A stretch of 64,000 nucleotides of DNA from Anaerolineae bacterium (GCA_013314735.1 JABUFD010000001.1:124001-188000), one strand, 5' to 3'; counted from the first letter of the stretch, positions 53,196 to 62,721 are shown. A program made the numbers and translations. The notes: generated from the sequence alone by a model not told the origin.

Positions 53196-55391
53196 ATGGC
53201 GGCAGTTCAAGTTGGGCAGGTAATCCACGAGCGGTATAAAATTCTGCGCAGCCTGGGTGTTGGCGGAATGGCAGAGGTGTTCCTGGCGGAAGATATCCGC
53301 CTGAACCGGAAGGTTGCCCTGAAAGTCATCCGCATGGATGACATACCGCCTTCAATGTACGCCGAGGTACATAAGCGTTTTGAGCGCGAACCAATCGCCC
53401 TGGCGCAGTTGCAGCACCCCTATATTGTCACAATCCATGATTATGGCTTCCACCGCGATGAACCCTTTTTCGTGATGGATTATGTTTCCGGCGGTACGCT
53501 GGAATACCTGGTGGGCAGTGGCCTGGATTACCGTACCGTAGCACGCCTGCTGGCCCCGATTGCGGATGCACTCGCCTATGCCCATGACCGCAACATCCTT
53601 CACCGCGATGTGAAACCCTCCAACATCCTGCTTACACCGGAAGGCCAACCGGTGTTGACCGATTTTGGTATATCCAAGGCGCTTTCGCAGGGAGACAAAA
53701 CCTCCCTCACCCAGGCCGGGATGAGCGTGGGAACGCCGGCGTATATGGCGCCGGAGCAATGGAAGGGCAATGTATACCCGCAGACTGATGGGTATGCGTT
53801 GGGGATTGTCTTTTACCAGATGCTGGCAGGTGAGGTGCCGTTCACGGATGAAATCACCTGGAACATTGCTCTCAAGCACATGAACCACCCGGTACCGCAA
53901 ATCTGCCCATTAAAACCGGGACTGCCCCAGGACGTGGATATCTTCCTGGCGAAAGCGCTTGCCAAAGAACCGCATAACCGCTTTCGCTCGATGCATGAAT
54001 TTTGTGATGCGTTGAGAGCCCTGGCTGAAAACCGGCCGCTGACTTCTGTGATGGGGGAGGAAGCGACGTGGATTGCACAAACGCTGGTGGATGATGCTTC
54101 CACTCAACTGCGGCACAAAGCCCCCACGCCGGCCGCCCAGCCTGTTCCACAGTCATTTGCCCAGGCCAGGAAGGCACAGCCAGGAGTCTATCCGCAGGGA
54201 TATGACGGGCCGGCCCGGGTGAATGGAAACCAGCCCGGGGTTGCCCAACAGCCTGGTTACGCGCCGCAGGCTGAAAAGCGCGGAATGCCCGCCTGGGTGT
54301 GGTTGGTGTTAGGCGGTGGGGTGATTGCTATGCTGGTGATCGGGATAGGTATTCTGGCACTTTTGGGTGTATTTAACCCGCCGGCTAACCCGCCTACTGA
54401 AGAAGCCGCCATCTGGCAGCAGCTGACTGATTCTGCGGCTGACTCCGGGGAGGAAGAATCGGAACCGGATCGACCGACCGCCACCACTGCCCAGCATGCA
54501 GATGAAGCCACACCGCAGCCAGACCAACCTACCTGGACACCGGAACCGACGCCAACCACAGCTCCCATGCCTTCGCCTACCACTGCTTTAGGCCCCAAAG
54601 CAGGTGATACCATGGTGTGGAATAAGGATGGCATGACGATGGTATACATTAACGCCGGAGATTTTGAGATGGGTGCAGAAACCTGGAAAGATCCGGATAC
54701 CTACACCATCAATGAAGGGCCGATCCATATTGTGTACGTTGATGCCTTCTGGATTGACCAGACCGAAGTGACCAATGCCCAATTTGCCATGTTTGTCAAC
54801 CAGACCGGGTATGTTACCTCCGCTGAACAGCTGGGGTATTCAAAAATCTATAACTCCGATTCCACCTGGAGTGATGTCAGCGGCGCGGACTGGCGCCACC
54901 CGGACGGTGGGAGTGGTAGTTACCACGATGATTACCCGGTGGTACATGTGAGTTGGATGGACGCGCAAGCGTATTGTAAATGGGCAGGAAAGCGTTTGCC
55001 CACCGAAGCAGAATGGGAAAAAGCCGCGCGCGGTACAGATGGCCTGAAATACCCGTGGGGCAACAATGCCCCGACCAGTCAATTGGCCAACTTTAACAAT
55101 CCCGGCGGGTCCGCCAGGCAGGTGCGGAATTACCCGCAAGGGGTCAGCCCATATGGGGTGTATGAAATGGCGGGGAATGTTTGGGAAGTGGTCAGCGATT
55201 GGTATGACAAGGATTATTACCAGTACACCCCACTGGAAAATCCACAAGGGCCGGATGACGGAGAACACCATGTAGCCAAGGGAGGCAGTTATGGCTTTGA
55301 AGCGTCTGTGATCCGCGCGGCGGTACGTGTCAAGCGCGGTGCAAGCCAGACCTTCAGCGACATGGGTTTTCGCTGCGTGGCCGAGCCGTAG
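53196..55391 (+). CDS. Ser/Thr protein kinase fused to an FGE-sulfatase-like domain
   Basis: A 731-residue transmembrane kinase. The PknB-type kinase occupies about residues 13-280: glycine loop LGVGGMAEVFLAEDI, Lys43 in VALKVIR, catalytic HRDVKPSNILL with Asp138, DFG at 156-158, and GTPAYMAPEQ. A Pro/Gln-rich linker, one membrane helix (about 367-392), and a Thr/Pro-rich outer linker follow. The outer domain (about 475-731) is FGE/SUMF1-like (MVYINAGDFEMG, VDAFWIDQTEVTNAQFAMFV, RLPTEAEWEKAARG, MGFRC). Where active FGE has the cysteine pair after GGSY, this protein reads GGSYGFEASVIRAAV, so it lacks the copper-binding catalytic cysteines. The outer domain probably binds a ligand and signals to the kinase. 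GAGGAGGG precedes the ATG. Confidence 0.93.
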   Translation: MAAVQVGQVIHERYKILRSLGVGGMAEVFLAEDIRLNRKVALKVIRMDDIPPSMYAEVHKRFEREPIALAQLQHPYIVTIHDYGFHRDEPFFVMDYVSGGTLEYLVGSGLDYRTVARLLAPIADALAYAHDRNILHRDVKPSNILLTPEGQPVLTDFGISKALSQGDKTSLTQAGMSVGTPAYMAPEQWKGNVYPQTDGYALGIVFYQMLAGEVPFTDEITWNIALKHMNHPVPQICPLKPGLPQDVDIFLAKALAKEPHNRFRSMHEFCDALRALAENRPLTSVMGEEATWIAQTLVDDASTQLRHKAPTPAAQPVPQSFAQARKAQPGVYPQGYDGPARVNGNQPGVAQQPGYAPQAEKRGMPAWVWLVLGGGVIAMLVIGIGILALLGVFNPPANPPTEEAAIWQQLTDSAADSGEEESEPDRPTATTAQHADEATPQPDQPTWTPEPTPTTAPMPSPTTALGPKAGDTMVWNKDGMTMVYINAGDFEMGAETWKDPDTYTINEGPIHIVYVDAFWIDQTEVTNAQFAMFVNQTGYVTSAEQLGYSKIYNSDSTWSDVSGADWRHPDGGSGSYHDDYPVVHVSWMDAQAYCKWAGKRLPTEAEWEKAARGTDGLKYPWGNNAPTSQLANFNNPGGSARQVRNYPQGVSPYGVYEMAGNVWEVVSDWYDKDYYQYTPLENPQGPDDGEHHVAKGGSYGFEASVIRAAVRVKRGASQTFSDMGFRCVAEP

Positions 55392-55400
55392 AAGTTGACA

Positions 55401-55799
55401 TTAAGGCAGCAAGTGGTTACTCCACAATCCACTCGCTTCAGGATACAAACCGGGCAGTGAAGGCGCATCGCTGATTCTGACCCACTCCAGGATATGCTGG
55501 TTATCAGGTGTTTGTTCTGCCAGCTCGGGACCACCCAGGCGGGGTTCGCCGGATTCCAATTCGCACAAATAAAAAAGGCAATGCGGCTGCTCCCCGGCTT
55601 CATACAGGAAGGTGTGGCGGAGCAGGCGAAGACTGGTCTCTTCAAGCATCTCACGATGGAGCGCCTGTTCGATGGTTTCACCTTCTTCCACACCGCCGCC
55701 CGGGAATACCCAGTATTCATGCCCCTGGCGGAAGCGATGGATCAGCAACATCTTCCCATCACGGATAACGATTCCGGTAACGCGGTGGTTGGTTCGCAC
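55401..55799 (-). CDS. Nudix hydrolase
   Basis: A 132-residue Nudix protein. The signature region GGGVEEGETIEQALHREMLEETSL fits GX5EX7REUXEEXGU except the final glycine, replaced by Ser; the catalytic REMLEE is intact. It hydrolyses a nucleoside diphosphate linked to some group X, so it may be a housekeeping or damage-sanitising enzyme. It converges on the kinase-FGE gene with 9 nt between stops. It begins 15 nt after the stop of the MFS gene on the same strand, so could be in the MFS operon. Confidence 0.9.
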   Translation of the reverse strand: MRTNHRVTGIVIRDGKMLLIHRFRQGHEYWVFPGGGVEEGETIEQALHREMLEETSLRLLRHTFLYEAGEQPHCLFYLCELESGEPRLGGPELAEQTPDNQHILEWVRISDAPSLPGLYPEASGLWSNHLLP

Positions 55800-55814
55800 T
55801 GGTTTTCTACACTC

Positions 55815-57008
55815 TTATCCCTGTAAATGGGTCTTGCTGCGCGGGATTAATAGAAACAAAATGCCAAACAGGACGGCATCTATCAAGATGGTGGCCAGCA
55901 AGGCAACCATGATACTGTCAGGGCTGATCCATTCAAACAGCTGTCCCAACAGCCAGGGCAGAAGCAAGCCGCCAAGGCCGGAACTGATGGAGAGGATGCT
56001 GGTAATCCTACCGGTTACATTCATTAATTGTTCTGCCAGGGTCATCGTCAGGGGGAAGATGGATGCCATGGAAACTCCCAGCAGCAGTGTACCCGCCCAT
56101 AGTGTCCCCAACGATGCACCGCCAAAGACAATCAACCCGATGCTGACAACAGAACCAGCCAGGTCGAGGAAGAGCAAAAGGCGGGTTGGCAGCCTGGAAG
56201 AAAGGGGAATCCCGGCAAGCCGTCCGGCGGTCATGGCAATCCAGAAAGCGGATGCGATCCAATATGCCTGTACAGTCAGTTCTGCGGGAAGGCGGGTTTC
56301 GGCGTAAGTGAAAATCCAGCCGCTGAAAGCAATTTCGGAACCGACATAGAATAACAGGAACAGGGAGATCACCACCAACAACTGAATATTGGTATTTTTA
56401 CCGGCAGCCGCCAGGCTGTTAGGGTTATGCTGCTCCGGTTTACGGACTTCCGGGGAAGGCACCAGCCGCGCGAACCAGGCCACCGGTACCATCAACAAGG
56501 CAACGAACCAGTAGGCCCAGTTGAAACTGCCAAGTTGTGTCACGGCAGTGGAGACGATCAGCGGCGCCAGGAAGGCACCGATGCCAAAGCAGAAATGCAG
56601 GGCGTTCATAAACGGCCCAGAAGCCGCGCCATGCACCCACAAGGTGAGGGTGTTGGCACCCAGGTCCATCGATCCGTGCGCAATGCCGACCACAAAGAAC
56701 AACGGCAGCAGCTGCCACAGGGCATTGACAAATGGGACGAGGGCAAAGAGTACGGCTGCCAGCAGGAGCGATCCCATCAGCACCCGGTGACCCTGCACGC
56801 GGTCGTACAGCCGTCCGCCTAGGTAATTTCCCAGCAGTGTGCCCAACGAGCCCACAGTCAGGATGTAAGTGATCTGGCTGATGGAAGAACCGGTTCGTTC
56901 TGCCAGGTCTGGCAGCGTGGCACTTTTGGTCAGACCAACCAGCCCGAGGATGAGAATAATGGCAAAGTAAACAAGGCTCTGGATGCGTTTTTGCTGTGTT
57001 GTTTTCAA
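55815..57008 (-). CDS. MFS transporter, second of a tandem pair
   Basis: A 397-residue 12-helix MFS protein of the sugar-transporter kind. Marks: YLGGRLYDRVQGHRVL (motif A loop), and DLGANTLTLWVHGAASGPFMNALHFCFGIGAFLAPLI (a membrane helix 5 pattern seen in fucose-type MFS proteins). Its start overlaps by 4 nt the stop of the upstream paralogue. It may transport a hexose or oligosaccharide. The direction cannot be decided. Confidence 0.87.
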   Translation of the reverse strand: MKTTQQKRIQSLVYFAIILILGLVGLTKSATLPDLAERTGSSISQITYILTVGSLGTLLGNYLGGRLYDRVQGHRVLMGSLLLAAVLFALVPFVNALWQLLPLFFVVGIAHGSMDLGANTLTLWVHGAASGPFMNALHFCFGIGAFLAPLIVSTAVTQLGSFNWAYWFVALLMVPVAWFARLVPSPEVRKPEQHNPNSLAAAGKNTNIQLLVVISLFLLFYVGSEIAFSGWIFTYAETRLPAELTVQAYWIASAFWIAMTAGRLAGIPLSSRLPTRLLLFLDLAGSVVSIGLIVFGGASLGTLWAGTLLLGVSMASIFPLTMTLAEQLMNVTGRITSILSISSGLGGLLLPWLLGQLFEWISPDSIMVALLATILIDAVLFGILFLLIPRSKTHLQG

Positions 57009-58201
57009 TGGGTTTCCTCCGGATGGGTTGGTTGTTGCCTGGTTGCCAGCCGGATCAATACCCAGACCACCAGTTCGGCTGCCACCAGCATGGACAGGAT
57101 TACGATCAGTGAAAATGGGCCACTGCGTTCAAAAAACTGTCCGATTACCCAGGCGGTGAGCATGTTGCTGAGACTGATTCCCAGGTAAAAGTAGCTGGTG
57201 ATGCGCCCTGTGAGGTGCAGGTGTTTTTCCGCAAAATTCAAACCGGTCGGGAACATGGATGCCAGTGAGAGGCCCAACAGGAGTGTACCGATCCAGATGG
57301 CGGTGAGTGAATTGCGAAAAAGCAAAATGATCAGGAAACTGAGCACCACGCCTGCCATGTCAATAGTAATGATGGTTCGCGGCTTGAGTCGGCTGGAAAT
57401 CGGAATGGCGAGAAACCGCCCTACAGTCAGCATGCCGAAAAAGATGGAATTGATCTGGTAACCGGTTGCACTCTGTCCGGTCAAGGCTGTGGTTTGAATA
57501 TAGGTGAAGATGAACTTGCCGAAGTTCGCTTCCACCGCCACGTACAACAAAAAGAAGAACACCATCAACCATACCAGGTGTGAATGGGTATTCCGGGCAG
57601 CGGCGTTTTCTTCACTTTTCCTGTGCCGGATGGCAGGGCTGGGCGTGAACAATGCAAACAGCGCTGCCGGCAACATTAACATTGCCAGCAGCCAGTACGC
57701 CCAATATATTTCACCGCTGAGGTTCACCATTGTTCCGATCAACAGTGGAGAAACAGCAGCGCCGATGCCGAAAAAAAAGTGAAGCGCGTTCATGTAAGTA
57801 GCGCCTTCCGCCCCATGCACCCAGGTCATCAGGGTATTGGTACCCATGTCGACCTGGCTGATTGCCAGGAAGAGCAGGAACATTACCGCTGCCATCAGCC
57901 ACAGCTGGCGGATAATCGGGATCACGAACAGGCAGGCAGCCATTAAAAACAGGCTGGTTGCGATAATCACATTGCCTTTGATGCGATCAAACAGCCATCC
58001 GCCCAGGTAGGCACCCAATAGTGACCCGATGGAGGATATGGTGAAAACGATCGCGAAAGTATCGATCGTGGAATGGGTGTGTTCAATCAGGTTCGGCAGC
58101 GCCGGACCGGTGGAAACCATTGCCAGCCCCAACGCGATGAATCCGATATAGTACGATATGCTCTGCAGTACCTTTTCCCTTGGCAGTGCTTTCCAATTCA
58201 T
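57005..58201 (-). CDS. MFS transporter, first of a tandem pair
   Basis: A 398-residue MFS protein related to its downstream neighbour. It carries YLGGWLFDRIKGNVIIA and DMGTNTLMTWVHGAEGATYMNALHFFFGIGAAVSPLLIG. The frame extends to 58339, but GAGGAG and the ATG at 58199-58201 mark the start. It overlaps its paralogue by 4 nt. The two may form a heteromeric or substrate-separated pair. Near glycosidase genes, so sugar uptake is likely. Confidence 0.87.
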   Translation of the reverse strand: MNWKALPREKVLQSISYYIGFIALGLAMVSTGPALPNLIEHTHSTIDTFAIVFTISSIGSLLGAYLGGWLFDRIKGNVIIATSLFLMAACLFVIPIIRQLWLMAAVMFLLFLAISQVDMGTNTLMTWVHGAEGATYMNALHFFFGIGAAVSPLLIGTMVNLSGEIYWAYWLLAMLMLPAALFALFTPSPAIRHRKSEENAAARNTHSHLVWLMVFFFLLYVAVEANFGKFIFTYIQTTALTGQSATGYQINSIFFGMLTVGRFLAIPISSRLKPRTIITIDMAGVVLSFLIILLFRNSLTAIWIGTLLLGLSLASMFPTGLNFAEKHLHLTGRITSYFYLGISLSNMLTAWVIGQFFERSGPFSLIVILSMLVAAELVVWVLIRLATRQQPTHPEETH

Positions 58202-58332
58202 GCACAACTCCTCATTCCGACGATGGTCGAAAACCCCGTTCCGCCGTTGATTATAGCCCTCTTTTACCGATACCGCTAATGCCAGTGGGGGTGGCCTTGC
58301 AAATGATAAAAGTGACCAATGGCTGGATACTG

Positions 58333-58363
58333 AAAACACCTGGCGTTCTCAGCCAGGTGTTTT
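58333..58363. terminator. Bidirectional terminator
   Basis: AAAACACCTGGC (58333-58344) pairs with GCCAGGTGTTTT (58352-58363) over seven bases. It lies after the ThuA/oxidoreductase genes on the minus strand (they end at 58385) and upstream of the MFS pair, so it isolates the two units. Confidence 0.8.
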
Positions 58364-58384
58364 AATATTGGTGGTTGACAAGTG

Positions 58385-59110
58385 TTACGCTTCAAGCGAT
58401 CCGGGGAAATGCCCGTACAGCGGGGGGGCCTGGAATTTAGGCGCTGCCCATTTGATGGCGTTGTAGATCACTTTGCGCACATTTTCGTTGTAGAAGTTGG
58501 GGTAGGTTTCATGGCCGGGTTGGAAGTAGAAGATGCGCCCGTTGCCGCGGTGGAAGCAACAGCCGCTGCGGAATACATAACCGCTCTGGAACCAACCCAG
58601 AAACACCAGTTCATCCGGGGCGGGGATGCCAAAATGTTCGCCGTACATTTCTTCATGTTCCAGCTCGAAATAATCCGGCAGGCCTTCCGCAATCGGGTGT
58701 GATTTCTCAACCACCCAGATGCGCTCTTTTTCGGCAATTTCGTGCCATTTCAGGTTGCAGGTGGTGCCCATCAGTGATTTGAAAATTTTTGAAAAATGGC
58801 CGGAATGGAGCACAACCAGGCCCAACTTGCCATCGAGCACGCGGTCTTTCACGCGCTGCACAATCGCATCAGACACATCGCCGTGGGCCATGTGTCCCCA
58901 CCAGGTGAGGACATCAGTATTGTCCAACACTTCTTCGGTCAGGCCGTGTTCGGGTTCATCCAGGGTGGCGGTTTGTACGCTCAAGCCCTGTTGCTTCAGG
59001 TATTCTGCGATTGCATTGTGGATGCCATTTGGGTAAACATTGGCCACTTCTTCGTGTGTTTTTTCATGGCGGTATTCGTTCCAGACAGTTACACGGGGGG
59101 TATTCGACAT
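58385..59110 (-). CDS. ThuA-like (trehalose utilisation) protein
   Basis: A 241-residue ThuA-domain protein. ThuA belongs to the class I glutamine amidotransferase-like fold and is tied to sugar use. Marks: [24 protein letters not shown] at the N-terminus, [46 protein letters not shown], and [31 protein letters not shown]. It is 68 nt after the Gfo/Idh/MocA gene, the usual partner of ThuA. Biochemical role unknown; the pair is often linked to sugar oxidation/isomerisation. Confidence 0.87.
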   Translation of the reverse strand: MSNTPRVTVWNEYRHEKTHEEVANVYPNGIHNAIAEYLKQQGLSVQTATLDEPEHGLTEEVLDNTDVLTWWGHMAHGDVSDAIVQRVKDRVLDGKLGLVVLHSGHFSKIFKSLMGTTCNLKWHEIAEKERIWVVEKSHPIAEGLPDYFELEHEEMYGEHFGIPAPDELVFLGWFQSGYVFRSGCCFHRGNGRIFYFQPGHETYPNFYNENVRKVIYNAIKWAAPKFQAPPLYGHFPGSLEA

Positions 59111-59178
59111 GATATTGATTCTCCTTTTGGTTGTTCATCCCATGCGGGATGTGGTGGATGGGGTTAAGCGGGTAATCC

Positions 59179-60183
59179 TCAGCCGCATTTGACTGGTTTG
59201 CCATTTTGTGCAGCAGAGGCTTTGATGGCATCGTACAGTTTGGCCATGCGCAGACCAACTTCCGGCGGGCAGGGGTTGGGGATATTTCCACGGCGCACGG
59301 CCAGGAACTGCTCCCATACGCCCATCGAAGCGGGTACGTCAACCGGTTTGACTTCTTTTTCACCCTCCAGCTGCAATTCCAGCCGTTCGCCCCAGATACC
59401 GGTGTGCAGCATGGATTTTTCAGTGAAAACACGGATCATTGAATGGCAGGTGCCTTCCAGCGCATCCCCGTTGGCATGCATGGTGACAAATGCCCCCGAT
59501 TTGAGTTTGCCGCTGATGACTGCCAGGATTTCCACCGGTGTGCCGGCGTTGTCGAAGTAGGCCGAAACCTCGTCAAACTCTTCGCCTGCCAGGTCGACCA
59601 CGGTATTGAGCATGTGAGCGCCGGTATCAAATAAGAAACCGCCACCCGAAATGGCGGGGTCCTGGCGCCATTTGCCGGTTGTACCGCGCTTCCAGTTCTG
59701 CCAGGCAACCGCGCTGATGGTGCGTACCTTGCCCAATCCGCCGGAGCGCAGTTTGCTGACCGCTGTGCGGATTTGCGGACTGAGGCTGCCGGGAAAAGCT
59801 ACCACCAGCAGGCGGCCCGTGGCTTCCATGACCGAAATCAGTGAACGGGCTTCTGCCGCGTTCATCACCATTGGCTTTTCCAGCAGCACGTCCAGGCCGT
59901 GTTCCATGCACATTTTTGTTTGATCATGATGATAGACATGCGGTGTGATGATGAAGGCCGCATCCAATGGGTATATGTCCAGGGCTTTTGCCAGGTTGGG
60001 TTCCACAGGCGGCAGGGGAAGACCGGCTTCTTTGAACAATTCAGCGGTCAACCGCACTTGTTCTTCCGATGGCTCACACAGCACGCTGATTTCGGTAGTG
60101 TCTTTCATTTTTAACATCTGGCGGATATGATGGCGTGCCATCCCGCCGCAGCCGATCATGATGGTTTTGACAACTGTACTCAT
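59179..60183 (-). CDS. Gfo/Idh/MocA-family oxidoreductase
   Basis: A 334-residue NAD(P)-dependent sugar dehydrogenase-like protein. The Rossmann motif is TIMIGCGGMARHHIRQML, the EKP motif is VLLEKPMVMNAAEARSLI, and the C-terminal domain contains GGGFLFDTGAHMLNTVVDLAGEEFDEVSAYF with the conserved DTGAH. The pair with ThuA suggests oxidation of a sugar or sugar alcohol. TAAAAGGAGA precedes the ATG. It is followed by ThuA. Confidence 0.9.
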   Translation of the reverse strand: MSTVVKTIMIGCGGMARHHIRQMLKMKDTTEISVLCEPSEEQVRLTAELFKEAGLPLPPVEPNLAKALDIYPLDAAFIITPHVYHHDQTKMCMEHGLDVLLEKPMVMNAAEARSLISVMEATGRLLVVAFPGSLSPQIRTAVSKLRSGGLGKVRTISAVAWQNWKRGTTGKWRQDPAISGGGFLFDTGAHMLNTVVDLAGEEFDEVSAYFDNAGTPVEILAVISGKLKSGAFVTMHANGDALEGTCHSMIRVFTEKSMLHTGIWGERLELQLEGEKEVKPVDVPASMGVWEQFLAVRRGNIPNPCPPEVGLRMAKLYDAIKASAAQNGKPVKCG

Positions 60184-60317
60184 ACTTCAGGTCTCCTTTT
60201 AGGGGGCGGTTGCTATTGACACCATTGCCCTCACCCTTCGATTATAGCGGGGTGATGGGCCTTTGCCAATAACGGATGTCGTTGATTCGGGGTGATTTTT
60301 TTCATTCCCGCATCATG

Positions 60318-60345
60318 AAAAAACGGGTTCCAGGCAGGAACCCGT
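60318..60345 (-). terminator. Terminator of the GH13 / cyclic-nucleotide-binding operon
   Basis: On the minus strand ACGGGTTCC (plus 60337-60345) pairs with GGAACCCGT (plus 60323-60331) around five bases and is followed by a T run. It ends the operon from the right. Confidence 0.8.
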
Positions 60346-60387
60346 CATCGGTGGAGAAAGTCAGTGCGCCATCCGCACAAAAGGGGG

Positions 60388-60822
60388 CTAGAGGGTGGAC
60401 AGCACTTTGCGGAAACGGTCGGCCATTTCTTCGAGAACGACGATGGCGATCTCAGGTTCTTCTTCCAGCACAGCGCGGAATTCCCAGCGGGTAAGTACCA
60501 GGCATTCGCAGTCTTCCACAGCAACCACTGTGGCTGTACGCATCCCTTCGCTGAGCAATGCCAGCTCACCGAAGAAATCAGTTGGTTTAAAGACATTGAC
60601 GACTGTTTTTTCGCCGTCAGAGCGTTCATGAATTGCCTCGGCTTTTCCTGTAGTGACGATAAAGAAGCCTTCACCACCGGTGCCCTGTTTGACAATCACT
60701 TCACCCGCCTTATAGCTTCGTTCCACGACACGATGGGCAAGGCGTTCCAATTGCTTATCTGTCAGGCCTTTCAGCAAGGGAACAATCTTCAGGGATTTTG
60801 CAATACTGGAAATCGTTGGCAT
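60388..60822 (-). CDS. Cyclic nucleotide-binding domain protein
   Basis: A 144-residue cNMP-binding-fold protein without DNA-binding domain. It has VPLLKGLTDKQLERLAHRV, YKAGEVIVKQGTGGEGFFIVTTGKAEA, and KPTDFFGELALLSEGMRTATVVAVEDCECLVL. The phosphate-binding cassette FGELALLSEGMRTATV lacks one residue of typical RxA. No effector domain is linked. It may regulate the partner alpha-glucosidase gene that ends 12 nt before it. AAGGAGA precedes the ATG. Confidence 0.87.
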   Translation of the reverse strand: MPTISSIAKSLKIVPLLKGLTDKQLERLAHRVVERSYKAGEVIVKQGTGGEGFFIVTTGKAEAIHERSDGEKTVVNVFKPTDFFGELALLSEGMRTATVVAVEDCECLVLTRWEFRAVLEEEPEIAIVVLEEMADRFRKVLSTL

Positions 60823-60834
60823 TATTCTCTCCTT

Positions 60835-62568
60835 TTACTTGATGATTTCAGTGATTAAAATTTCATACGGTTGAAGCAGAATGGTTCCTGCCCCAGTTTC
60901 GGTAAATTGGTTTCCTTCTTTTGAACTATACAAGGTTTTCAGGCCTTTGGCAAGTACAGGGCAGGAAATTTCCCGTGTTTCTGCGCTCATGTTCAGGCAT
61001 ACCAGGCAGGCGGAAGCAGGCGACGGTAATTCGCGGATAAAAGCATATATGTCAGGGTCGTCTTCCAGCAGGGGGCGGTAATCGCCGGACACCAGTGCGG
61101 GAGTCCGCTTTCGTAAGTGGATCAATTTCCGGTACAGGTTGAGGTGAGAATCCGGGTTATCCAACTGTTCTGCGACATTGATACCGGCCGCATAGTTGGA
61201 GTTGATCGGCAGCCAGGTTTTTACGCCTGCCGGGCTGAAACCGGCGTTGGGCGCATTACGCCATTGCATCGGTGTGCGGCAGACATCGCGGGAAAAACGG
61301 GCTGCCATTACCTCTGCTTCCTCTTTAGGGAGGTTCAATTCGGAGCGCATCAGGTTGTAATAATAAAGCCCCACCAGGTCCCGGAAATCTTCAACATGTG
61401 TCAACACAAGGTTATCCATGCCGATTTCTTCGCCGTTATACAGGAAAGGGGTGCCTTTGAGGGTCACCAACAGCGCAAGAGCAAAACGGGCGTATTCCCA
61501 TTCGTGGCCAGTATTGGCATAGCGGCTGCGCAGGCGGGTGCCATCGTGGTTGTTAAAAGTGTTGGCATCCCATCCGCCAGCCGGGATGGCGGCATGACGC
61601 ATCGCCTGGTTTTTTCGGAGAATCTCGGGTGTCAGGCCGTCGGCTTCGATCAGTGGGAAGTTAAAGGTCATATGCAGTTCATCGCGGCCATTGCCGTAGT
61701 ATTCCACCTCGGAAGTTTCGCCGATCAGCATGCGCTCGGGGTATTGGTCAACGAGCGCGCGCAGTTCCTTGAATACATCATGAATACCAGGCTGGTTGAC
61801 CTGGTACTCAAACAGGATGTCGAAGTTGGAAAAAATTTCCTGCGCTTGTTCCATCATCTCAGGGGTTGCGGTTCCCATATAGATCGGCGCGACCTGGTTG
61901 AGGAGCTCCTTGCCGCTCATCGGGCAGCGGTGGTTGGGCAGGTCCGGGTGTTCCAACAAGGTCGCAAGCGCATCCAGCCGGAAGCCATCCACACCCAATT
62001 CAAGCCAGAAACGGCAGGCATCGAACATGGCTGCTTTTACTTCAGGATTGCGCCAGTTGAGATCCGGCTGCCATTTGGCAAAGTGGTGGTAGTAATATTG
62101 CCCGGTGCGTTCATCGTATTCCCAGGCGGACCCGCCGAAAACGGATTCCCAGTTGTTGGGTGGTGCATCACCAATGCCGTCACGCCAGATATACCAATCA
62201 CGTTTGGGATTGTCGCGGCTGCTGCTGGAGTCGATGAACCATTGGTGTTCATGCGAAGTATGGTTAAGCACCATATCGAGGATAACACGGATGCCGCGCT
62301 GATGGGCCTGATCGAGGAACATTTTAAAATCGTCCAATGTACCGTATTCAGGATTGACAGCGGTGTAGTCGGCAATATCATACCCCACATCCATCTGGGG
62401 GGATGGGTAGTGTGGAGAGAGCCAGATCGCATCGATTCCGAGTGATTGCAGGTAGTCCAGTTTGCTGATGATACCGGGGATATCCCCGATTCCATCGCCG
62501 TTGGCATCCGCAAAACTACGCGGATAGATCTGATAAAAAACAGCGGTCTCCCACCAGGGTTTGTTCAT
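60835..62568 (-). CDS. GH13 alpha-glucosidase (oligo-1,6-glucosidase type)
   Basis: A 577-residue cytoplasmic glycosidase. It begins WWETAVFYQIYPRSFADANGDG, typical of the oligosaccharide branch of GH13. Catalytic residues are in GVDGFRLDALATLL (the nucleophile Asp), MLIGETSEV (acid Glu) and NNHDGTRLRSR (transition-state Asp). DMVLNHTSHEHQWF is conserved region I. It splits alpha-glucosidic oligosaccharides. The ATG at 62566-62568 follows AAGGACATCACCA; a few codons upstream also fit. The cyclic-nucleotide-binding gene follows 12 nt on. Confidence 0.94.
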   Translation of the reverse strand: MNKPWWETAVFYQIYPRSFADANGDGIGDIPGIISKLDYLQSLGIDAIWLSPHYPSPQMDVGYDIADYTAVNPEYGTLDDFKMFLDQAHQRGIRVILDMVLNHTSHEHQWFIDSSSSRDNPKRDWYIWRDGIGDAPPNNWESVFGGSAWEYDERTGQYYYHHFAKWQPDLNWRNPEVKAAMFDACRFWLELGVDGFRLDALATLLEHPDLPNHRCPMSGKELLNQVAPIYMGTATPEMMEQAQEIFSNFDILFEYQVNQPGIHDVFKELRALVDQYPERMLIGETSEVEYYGNGRDELHMTFNFPLIEADGLTPEILRKNQAMRHAAIPAGGWDANTFNNHDGTRLRSRYANTGHEWEYARFALALLVTLKGTPFLYNGEEIGMDNLVLTHVEDFRDLVGLYYYNLMRSELNLPKEEAEVMAARFSRDVCRTPMQWRNAPNAGFSPAGVKTWLPINSNYAAGINVAEQLDNPDSHLNLYRKLIHLRKRTPALVSGDYRPLLEDDPDIYAFIRELPSPASACLVCLNMSAETREISCPVLAKGLKTLYSSKEGNQFTETGAGTILLQPYEILITEIIK

Positions 62569-62721
62569 TGGTGATGTCCTTATCAATTTTGGTTCCAGCC
62601 AGAATTATTTGGGGTCTGAAAATAATTATATCAGAATTCATTCCTGTAAAAGCGGTAAATTTGATTCAAGTGCGGGTTTCAGGTAGAATCATATAGCTGA
62701 TTCCACACGGGTACTTTTGTA

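Noticed and set aside
54600-55391. An active formylglycine-generating enzyme that serves the sulfatase
   Set aside because: The region after GGSY has no cysteines where the copper-binding pair should be, and the domain lies outside the membrane while the sulfatase is cytoplasmic.
61117-62445. A 442-codon plus-strand frame inside the GH13 gene
   Set aside because: The minus-strand frame has all catalytic motifs of GH13; this one is its shadow.
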